Positions 15,019 to 20,431 of a DNA stretch of 20,431 nucleotides are shown piece after piece; within the stretch, counting starts at the first letter, position 1, and each line of letters opens with the position of its first letter. Location of the stretch: positions 1 through 20,431 of the forward strand of contig JADLBI010000095.1 of NCBI GenBank assembly GCA_020847775.1, in the 5' to 3' direction. Under the pieces are notes generated by a model. The model did no database searches and was not told the DNA's origin. It saw only the letters and a program-made list of their open reading frames with translations. Position numbers and translations under genes: made by a program. Source of the DNA: Opitutaceae bacterium (GTDB lineage Bacteria; Verrucomicrobiota; Verrucomicrobiia; Opitutales; Opitutaceae).

Positions 15019-16028
15019 CGCAACCCGAACACCAATTGCAGCACGGTCCGCAAATCGTCCACCGGCTCCCAGCGACCGCCACGGCGGATGACGAGGTCCT
15101 TGGATTTTTCGCGTTTGAGTAGAGCCTGATTTACTTCGATCACCCGCACCTCGTTGGGCCGTAGACCTTGTATTTCGCTGGCTCCGAGTGGCGTCCATCG
15201 GAACGGCAGGCCAGTCCAGTCGCATTCAATTTCCCAGCCCGCGGCCAGCATTGGCAGTTTGCCGCTCACCAACGCGGGGTAGCGGCGCACGAAGTCCGGC
15301 GTGCGCCGGGTGGCGATGCGCAGTTTCACCGCGGGCTGCATCCGCGCGAACCAGTCGCCCATGGTCTTGATCTGGTCGGCGCGATAGGCGTTGAAGAACG
15401 CCAACGGGTCGGTGCCGAGTAGGTTCATGCCGTTGTAAACGCCGTGTTCGTTGCGGCTGCCGAACTTTTTCCAGTCATACCACGATTGGAACTCGTCGCT
15501 CAGGCGCAGCCCGATCTCGAAATGCAAGTGGGCGCGCGCCTGCGGAATCGCATAGCCGCTCGCACTGCGTCCCATGATGCCGAGTGCTTGCCCCGCCCGC
15601 ACGTTCACTCCGGGCCGGATGCCGGAAGCAATCGAGGCGAGATGGGCGTAAAGCGTGTAAACCGCCGGTTGCTGATCGGGATGCTCCAACACGATGTAGC
15701 GGCCGTAACTGCTTTTGCCCGGCACGCTACTGATGTGGCGCACCACCCCATCCAGCGCGGCCACGACCTCATCCGCTGCCTCGCCGCGCCGATCATGCCG
15801 CAGCGCCTTGATGTCGATCCCTTCATGAAATTGCCGACCGCCGCTCCGCACCCCACCAAAGCCGCCTGAGGCGGGATCGCCCGACCCTGCCTCTTGCAGA
15901 AACGCGTTGCTCGGCTTGCCCTGCGCCCAAGCCGGATGCGGTGCCGGCCAGACGGGCTGCAATTTTTCCCCCGCAAGCGAAAGGCCCGGTATCGCGAGCA
16001 CCACCACTAGTAGTAATTCGCGCATCAT
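15015..16028 (-). CDS. M23-family metallopeptidase, probable murein endopeptidase
   Basis: The 337-residue exported protein has signal peptide MMRELLLVVVLAIPGLSLAG. The LytM/M23 domain holds the zinc ligands His68 and Asp72 (QFHEGIDI) and the HLHFE motif (167-171). VYTLYAHLASI and GQALGIMGRSASGYA are typical of the domain. Zn-dependent M23 enzymes cut peptide cross-links in peptidoglycan, and since all ligands are present the enzyme should be active. A C-terminal region of about 130 residues (from about 205) has no recognised domain and looks like a beta-rich add-on (RYPALVSGKLPMLAAGWEIE). The start overlaps the lipoprotein stop as ATGA. The order on this strand is hemW, lipoprotein, M23. Confidence 0.92.
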   Translation of the reverse strand: MMRELLLVVVLAIPGLSLAGEKLQPVWPAPHPAWAQGKPSNAFLQEAGSGDPASGGFGGVRSGGRQFHEGIDIKALRHDRRGEAADEVVAALDGVVRHISSVPGKSSYGRYIVLEHPDQQPAVYTLYAHLASIASGIRPGVNVRAGQALGIMGRSASGYAIPQARAHLHFEIGLRLSDEFQSWYDWKKFGSRNEHGVYNGMNLLGTDPLAFFNAYRADQIKTMGDWFARMQPAVKLRIATRRTPDFVRRYPALVSGKLPMLAAGWEIECDWTGLPFRWTPLGASEIQGLRPNEVRVIEVNQALLKREKSKDLVIRRGGRWEPVDDLRTVLQLVFGLR

Positions 16029-16528
16029 CGAGCCTTGGCCGCCTGCTCCTGAAGCAGCGCAACGGTGTTGTTCAAATCGGTGACCAACCGGGCGAGACTG
16101 GCCTCCGGCACTTCGGCAAAAATGAAGATCACCCCGCCCTCAATCGGTCGGTCAATCACCCGCGCGCCCAAGGGCCGCCCGTCCACCAGCAGCACTAGAC
16201 GACTGCCAATGCTGGTTCCTGTCAGCCGGTAGAGATCGCGCGCCGCTCCACCCGTGAGACGAAACGCCAAGCATCGGCCCATCTCCACCTGCGCCTCCAC
16301 CACGCCCACTATGTCAAATTCGGTGATCACCGGTTTCGGCCTGACGCGCAACGCCACCCCGCTGACCGGCAGCACGACCCCCACCGCCGATTGTTCCGCC
16401 CCGGCCTCGATCACGAACCGCGCCACGGCGGTTGCGGGCGCGACGGGCGGCGGCGTCGCGCACGCCGTCAGCCAGAGCATCACCGACCAGACCAGCGCCC
16501 GGGAAATATATTTACCCACGAGTTTCAT
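16025..16528 (-). CDS. Lipoprotein with a SecDF-P1-head-like domain
   Basis: The 167-residue protein has a lipoprotein signal peptide with lipobox LTAC (20-23), so Cys23 would be lipidated. From about residue 35 the sequence follows the P1 head of SecD/SecDF: CLAFRLTGGAARDLYRLTG, then GSRLVLLVDGRPLGARVID, then IEGGVIFIFAEVPEASL with a final LVTDLNN helix. In SecD this periplasmic subdomain assists protein translocation, but here it stands alone on a lipid anchor without the RND membrane part. Function is unknown. ATGA overlaps on both sides (with hemW before and M23 after) show tight translational coupling. Confidence 0.8.
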   Translation of the reverse strand: MKLVGKYISRALVWSVMLWLTACATPPPVAPATAVARFVIEAGAEQSAVGVVLPVSGVALRVRPKPVITEFDIVGVVEAQVEMGRCLAFRLTGGAARDLYRLTGTSIGSRLVLLVDGRPLGARVIDRPIEGGVIFIFAEVPEASLARLVTDLNNTVALLQEQAAKAR

Positions 16529-17709
16529 CGGCGCGCAGGTTCTTGGAACGTCCGCATAATTTCCAGCCCAACCGTATCCGCGAGCAAACGGCCGCGCCTC
16601 GTCAAGCGCACACGATCATCCGCGCATTCGGCCAGTCCATCCTCCGACAAGCGTTGCCAAATCTCCTCCAGCTCCAACCAAGGCGCATCCGGCGCGCGTT
16701 CCCGCCAAGGCGAAACCGCCACGCCCTCGTTCATGCGCAGACCAAAGATAAACGCATCCTCCGCGAGCTGGCTCGGAGTCAGCGCCAAGCGGTCCTCTGT
16801 CATGCGGCGGCCTTGCTCCACACGGGCGTGCCATTTGCGCAAATCGGCGATGTTGGCCCCGCGCCAGCCGTCGTGTTGCGACGCCGCCGACGGGCCCAGT
16901 CCCACCCACTCATGCATGCGCCAAGTGTTCAAGTTGTGGCGGCAGACGTGGCCTGGACGCGCGAAGTTGGAGATTTCGTCTTGCGCATATCCCGCGGCAC
17001 CCAGCCGATCCCAGGTCGCCTCGTAAAGTCGCGCCTCGTGCTCGGGATCGAGCTTCACGCGCCCCTGCGACAACTTCACCCACAACGCCGTGTCCTCCTC
17101 AAACGTCAGGCAATACGTGGATAAGTGATCAGGAGCCAGTGCGACCGCGGCCGCGACATCGGCCGCCCATTCCGTCTCGGACTGGCCCGGCAGCGCAAAC
17201 ATCAGGTCGAGATTGACGCTCGCAAAGCCCGCCCGCCGCACCCGCTCGTAAGCGCGGTGAATCTGGGCCAAAGTGTGCTGGCGGCCCAATGCGTCCAAGA
17301 GTGCGGGCTGGAAGCTCTGGACCCCCATCGAAATCCGCGTGACGCCGAGGCTTTTCAACGCCGTTAGCCGCTCGTCGGTCACCGAACCCGGCGCGAGTTC
17401 GACCGTCCACTCCTCCGGTTGGCCACCACACTGTCGCAGTGTGATTTCTCCCAGCCGGTGCAAATCCGCCGGAGCCAATAGCCCCGGAGTGCCGCCGCCC
17501 CAAAACACCGTCGTCACCGGCCTTCGCCAAGCCACCAGCCCGGCCTCGCTTTCGATCGCCGCGAGAAACATCTTCACATCCTGCGCGGTCGGTTTGACCT
17601 GATAAAAGGCGCAGAAATCGCATGTGGACGCACAAAACGGCACATGCAGATAGAGCCCCAGCGCTTCCGCCGGCGCAGCTTTGGCTTGCGCTAACCTTGT
17701 GTCACTCAT
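16525..17709 (-). CDS. hemW: HemW-like radical SAM protein (heme chaperone)
   Basis: The 394-residue protein opens with LGLYLHVPFCASTCDFCAFY. Cys26, Cys30 and Cys33 form the CxxxCxxC site for the 4Fe-4S cluster that cleaves SAM. VFWGGGTPGLL (68-78) is the SAM-binding GGGTP block, and ISMGVQSFQPALLDALGR and NLDLMFALPGQ are characteristic. The C-terminal HemN_C region is present (NTWRMHEWVGLGPSAAS). HemW is related to coproporphyrinogen dehydrogenase HemN but lacks its extra substrate features and acts as a heme chaperone; true oxidase activity is unlikely. It is first of a three-gene run with ATGA overlaps. A 40-bp divergent region separates it from the TIG lipoprotein. Confidence 0.93.
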   Translation of the reverse strand: MSDTRLAQAKAAPAEALGLYLHVPFCASTCDFCAFYQVKPTAQDVKMFLAAIESEAGLVAWRRPVTTVFWGGGTPGLLAPADLHRLGEITLRQCGGQPEEWTVELAPGSVTDERLTALKSLGVTRISMGVQSFQPALLDALGRQHTLAQIHRAYERVRRAGFASVNLDLMFALPGQSETEWAADVAAAVALAPDHLSTYCLTFEEDTALWVKLSQGRVKLDPEHEARLYEATWDRLGAAGYAQDEISNFARPGHVCRHNLNTWRMHEWVGLGPSAASQHDGWRGANIADLRKWHARVEQGRRMTEDRLALTPSQLAEDAFIFGLRMNEGVAVSPWRERAPDAPWLELEEIWQRLSEDGLAECADDRVRLTRRGRLLADTVGLEIMRTFQEPARR

Positions 17710-17731
17710 TACCTACGCCCTCTAACTGAAC

Positions 17732-17748
17732 GGTTTTAATCGAAAACC
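17732..17748. promoter_or_regulatory. Inverted repeat in the hemW / lipoprotein divergent gap
   Basis: GGTTTT (17732-17737) and AAAACC (17743-17748) form a perfect 6-bp inverted repeat around AATCG. It ends one base before the ATG of the + strand lipoprotein gene and about 22 bp before the hemW start. The position would suit an operator for either gene, or a hairpin that shields the start codon. It is short, so chance is a real possibility. Confidence 0.35.
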
Positions 17749-17749
17749 A

Positions 17750-18670
17750 ATGCAAAACTCCCGTATCCTTCCCACGCGGAAAATTTTCTCTTGGATGATC
17801 GCGCTTTGCGCGCTGGCCCTGCTGGCCGGCTGCAACGATGTGACGATCACCAATCTCACGCCGCCCTCGCTCACCGACAACCCGTCGCGCATCCACACCA
17901 TCACGTTGCGCGTGGACCAGAATCGCAGCAGCGTGGTGCCCGGCAGCATCGTGCCGCATATCGTGATCGACGGAGAAAACCACGAGATGCGCAAAAGCCG
18001 CATCGGCGCTGGCTTTTACGAATACGACTACCATCTCCCCCCTGGCCGCAGCGAACTGGCCTACTATTTCCTCGTGAACTACGCGGTCGAGTTCAACGAC
18101 CGCAACGAGCCCCGCGAAGCCTACACCGAGCTCAACCGCGTCAGCGTCGTAAATCGCTATGTGTTGACGCTGGAGGCCAACCGCGGCCCCGTCGGCGCCC
18201 GTATCAGCGTGCTCGGCCGCGGCTTCACCCCGCAGGACGCTCTCTACTTCGACGGCAATCCCGTGCGCACCATTTACGAGTCCACCTCATCGCTCAGTTT
18301 CTTCGTCCCGGCGCTCGCCCCCGGTCACACCTACAATGTGGTGCTGTCCGGTGCCAACGGCAGCTCGCCCATCGGCGCATTTCTCATCGACTCCAGCGCG
18401 CTAACGGTGACGCCCTCCGCACTCACCATGCGGACCGGTTCGGTGCAACCACTCACCTTTTCCGTGCCTAATCCCGCGCCCGCTGGCGGCCTGCTGCTCG
18501 ATGTGACTACCGATGTGCCGGAGAGCGTGATCATGCCCGAAGTCATCGTGCCCGCTGGTGAAACCTCCGTCACCATCAACGTGCAAGGCGGCCGCCCCGG
18601 TTCCGGCAGCCTCTTTCTCAAAGGCTACGCTTCCGGCGAGGTCACGGTGCCGGTCACTGTAGCCAAGTAA
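17750..18670 (+). CDS. TIG/IPT-like domain lipoprotein
   Basis: The 306-residue protein has a lipoprotein signal with positively charged start (NSRILPTRK), hydrophobic stretch, and lipobox LAGC with Cys28, so it is anchored in the envelope. Two regions are beta-rich. An N-terminal one runs to about 140 (with FYEYDYHLPPGRSELAYYF). A TIG/IPT-like Ig fold follows at about 145-215 (ISVLGRGFTPQDALYFDGN, and FFVPALAPGHTYNVVLSGAN). A C-terminal Ig-like module follows (TPSALTMRTG to the end). Such proteins commonly bind ligands or other proteins at the cell surface, but no enzymatic motif is visible and the partner is unknown. No Shine-Dalgarno is visible before the ATG. The transcript ends at the strong terminator 12 nt downstream. 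Confidence 0.84.
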   Translation: MQNSRILPTRKIFSWMIALCALALLAGCNDVTITNLTPPSLTDNPSRIHTITLRVDQNRSSVVPGSIVPHIVIDGENHEMRKSRIGAGFYEYDYHLPPGRSELAYYFLVNYAVEFNDRNEPREAYTELNRVSVVNRYVLTLEANRGPVGARISVLGRGFTPQDALYFDGNPVRTIYESTSSLSFFVPALAPGHTYNVVLSGANGSSPIGAFLIDSSALTVTPSALTMRTGSVQPLTFSVPNPAPAGGLLLDVTTDVPESVIMPEVIVPAGETSVTINVQGGRPGSGSLFLKGYASGEVTVPVTVAK

Positions 18671-18682
18671 TTTGTATCCGCG

Positions 18683-18713
18683 AAAAAAAGCGGGCCACCC
18701 GGCCCGCTTTTTT
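18683..18713. terminator. Bidirectional intrinsic terminator
   Basis: A 7-bp GC stem, GCGGGCC (18690-18696) and GGCCCGC (18701-18707), closes a 4-nt loop and is flanked by seven A (18683-18689) and six T (18708-18713). On either strand it gives a strong hairpin with a U-run. It lies between the 3' end of the TIG lipoprotein (+) and the 3' end of the phosphodiesterase gene (-), and fits termination of both. Confidence 0.93.
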
Positions 18714-18731
18714 GTGCCCCAATCTCGCGCT

Positions 18732-19661
18732 TCACCGGGGCGGATCGAACGAAGACACCTCGGTTTTCGAGGCAGAGGAGAATTCCAAACGCACCACGAC
18801 CGGCCGGTGGTCGCTCGCCGCTCGCACATCCGGTCCATCAACGATCCGCGCTTGCCCGTCCTTAACCGCAGGCCGGAGCGCCGGGGAAACTAGAATATGA
18901 TCGACGCGGGAATACTCATCCTCCTTGCGATAATAGTGAGTCCAGTGATCGCCGTTCGCATCCACCGCGGTCAGCAATTTGGCGAACTCGCGTTTGCCCT
19001 TGCGCGTCAGGTAACGCAGCGGCGCGCTCACTTTGGAGTCGTTAAAATCGCCGAGTATTAAAAATAGCGCGGCCTAGGTCTCGCCGGTTTGCTTTAGGAT
19101 AAACTCCCGGATGGCCATCGCCTCGCCCGCGCGCCGCTCCGCCGACGCCGGATCGGCCGCCTCGTCAGTGTAGCGGCTTTTCAAATGCAGCGCCCAAAGC
19201 GTCACCGGGCCGGACGCCGTGTCCAGAACCACCTCGAGCAAGCCGCGTTTCACCGCCTCGTGCCCCTCACGATATTTGAACACCAGACCGGAATGCTGCG
19301 CGGTGCGCGCAAACGGCCTGCTCGACAACACCGCGCTGTGTCGGTCCTCGTCCGCTCCCCGCATCAATACGGCATACGGATAGGGCGTGCCTTGCCGCTC
19401 CAGATCGCGCTGCAACTCCGTCAAATACGGCACCGGTCCCATCTCCTGCAGCACGAGCACATCCGCATCGAGTTGCTTGATCACTACCCGCAACGCCGCT
19501 TTGGCGACCTCGGGCTTGGGATAATCTTTCCGATATCCCTGGCCGGTCATGCGGTCGGCCGCGACGTAGTTTTCGATATTGTAGGTGGCGATGGTCAGTT
19601 CGTCGGCCGCCGGGCAAAGCACCGGCGCGATCACCGCGAACCACCATGCCACCCGCCTCAT
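18732..19661 (-). pseudogene. Endonuclease/exonuclease/phosphatase gene broken by one amber codon
   Basis: The reading frame starts at the ATG at 19661, overlapping the M48 stop as ATGA. It encodes a signal-like N-terminus (MRRVAWWFAVIAPVLCPAA) and an EEP-fold enzyme. A TAG (complement of 19074-19076, codon 196) interrupts it after LKQTGET. The same frame continues without shift as AALFLILGDFNDSKVSAPL and ends at 18732. Before the stop are TYNIENY and VLVLQEMG; after it are the catalytic GDFND, the SRVDHILVS block and the terminal ASDHRPVVV. All catalytic motifs of an exported phosphodiesterase are therefore intact apart from the one nonsense codon. The short upstream product would lack the active site. 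Recent mutation, sequencing error or suppression are possible causes. Confidence 0.8.
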
Positions 19662-20431
19662 GGCTCGGCAATTAAGGCCCGCTCGCGTTCCACCAACGTG
19701 GGATGCGAGTAATAAAACGCGCTGAACCACGGGTGCGGCGTCAGGTTGGTCAGGTTCTTTTGCGCCAGCTTGCGCAGCGCCCCGGTCATGGCCCGCGCGC
19801 CGCCCATCGCATCGCGTGCGAAGGCGTCGGCCTCGTATTCGTGCTTCCGCGAAAAAAAGTTACCCAAAGGCGACAGCCAGAACGTCACCGCTCCGCTCAA
19901 CAGGCCGAACAGCAAGAGCGACGGGGCAAGCTCACCCAGTGGAAACCCAAACGCGGGGTTGAACCAGTTGCTCCGCGCCAGCCATGCGATGAACGCGAAA
20001 CCCGCGAGCTGCAGCACCGCCGAAACCGTGATCATCTTGGGGATGTGCCCGCGACGATAGTGCCCGATCTCATGCGCCAACACCGCCTCAAGCTCCTCGG
20101 GTTCGAGCTGGTTGATCAGCGTATCGAACAGCACGATGCGCCGAAATCGCCCGAAGCCTGTGAAGAACGCGTTGGAGTGCCCGGAGCGTTTCGATCCGTC
20201 CATCACCTCGATCGCCTTGGCTCGGAATCCCGCGCGCTCGCCCAACGCCATCAGCCGGTCGCGCAGCATGCCCTCGGGCAGTGGCGTGAGCTTGTTGAAT
20301 AGCGGCAATATGAGCTTCGGATAAAGCACCATCATCAAAATCTGAAACCCGAACAGCACCCCAAAGCCCCACAGCCACCACAAGTCGCCGACCCACGACA
20401 CGAGCGACAATAGCACCCAGAGCAGCGGAAA
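19658..20431 (-). CDS. M48-family membrane metallopeptidase (Ste24/CAAX protease-like), partial
   Basis: The gene runs in from the right edge, so the N-terminus is missing: the frame stays open to 20431 and an apparent GTG at 20416 is only an internal valine. The visible 257 residues contain membrane helices, the zinc site HEIGH in VLAHEIGHYRRGH, and the third-ligand block SRKHEYEADAFARDAM. The spacing and SHPTLVERERAL near the end match the Ste24-like M48A group, integral membrane zinc proteases of about 400 residues. Bacterial members probably degrade or process membrane proteins. The gene overlaps the downstream phosphodiesterase by ATGA, so the two were once translated together. Confidence 0.93.
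   Translation of the reverse strand, partial: FPLLWVLLSLVSWVGDLWWLWGFGVLFGFQILMMVLYPKLILPLFNKLTPLPEGMLRDRLMALGERAGFRAKAIEVMDGSKRSGHSNAFFTGFGRFRRIVLFDTLINQLEPEELEAVLAHEIGHYRRGHIPKMITVSAVLQLAGFAFIAWLARSNWFNPAFGFPLGELAPSLLLFGLLSGAVTFWLSPLGNFFSRKHEYEADAFARDAMGGARAMTGALRKLAQKNLTNLTPHPWFSAFYYSHPTLVERERALIAEP

Noticed and set aside
1..20431. CRISPR array, insertion sequence, prophage or tRNA
   Set aside because: No regularly spaced repeats, transposase or integrase motifs, phage genes, or tRNA T-arm and CCA-like patterns were seen on either strand by eye.

Overview
The window is a dense, GC-rich (roughly 60% by eye) bacterial chromosomal segment of about twenty protein-coding genes. It has no RNA genes, CRISPR arrays or insertion sequences that I can recognise. 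The organism looks Gram-negative and diderm: there are lipoproteins with lipoboxes, a MacB-like transporter, the murein-recycling ligase Mpl, Fur, PriA and HemW. The overall gene style (small TPR proteins, a TIG-domain lipoprotein, a Fur-TPR pair, M61, M23 and M48 peptidases) reminds me of the Verrucomicrobiota, perhaps Opitutaceae. That is an impression and was not tested by a database search.

Layout, left to right. (1) 1-1286, + strand: the tail of an unidentified gene, then a MacB/FtsX-type ABC permease. (2) 1287-1466: a short intergenic stretch unusually rich in competing inverted repeats, in front of an exported TPR protein (1467-2342). (3) 2391-7144, + strand: a tightly packed run encoding an ABC importer (ATPase, permease, THI5/NMT1-like binding protein), a Methyltransf_32-type methyltransferase, and an Rsm22/METTL17-like methyltransferase that keeps a candidate Fe-S cysteine set. 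A perfect 9-bp inverted repeat lies at the junction of the two methyltransferases. (4) 7234-10376, + strand: an exported M61 aminopeptidase with a PDZ domain overlaps by ATGA a membrane-anchored protein of unknown family whose C-terminus looks NlpC/P60-like. (5) 10360-14038, - strand: priA and then mpl, converging on and overlapping the NlpC-like gene. (6) 14174-15018, + strand: a Fur-family regulator that has lost most metal-sensing ligands, then a small TPR protein. (7) 15015-17709, - strand: hemW, a SecDF-P1-like lipoprotein and an M23 peptidase, joined by ATGA overlaps. (8) 17750-18670, + strand: a TIG/IPT-like lipoprotein ending at a strong bidirectional terminator. (9) 18732-20431, - strand: an M48 membrane peptidase (cut by the window edge) overlapping an endonuclease/exonuclease/phosphatase gene that is broken by one in-frame amber codon.

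Themes. Several products act on the cell wall or envelope: Mpl, an M23 endopeptidase, a possible NlpC/P60 peptidase, M61 and M48. Two suspected Fe-S/SAM enzymes (Rsm22-like, HemW) are also present. I see no defence island or mobile element. The most unusual points are the ligand-depleted Fur, the uncharacterised NlpC-like protein, the lone SecD-P1-like lipoprotein, the structured leader before the TPR gene, and the amber-interrupted phosphodiesterase.
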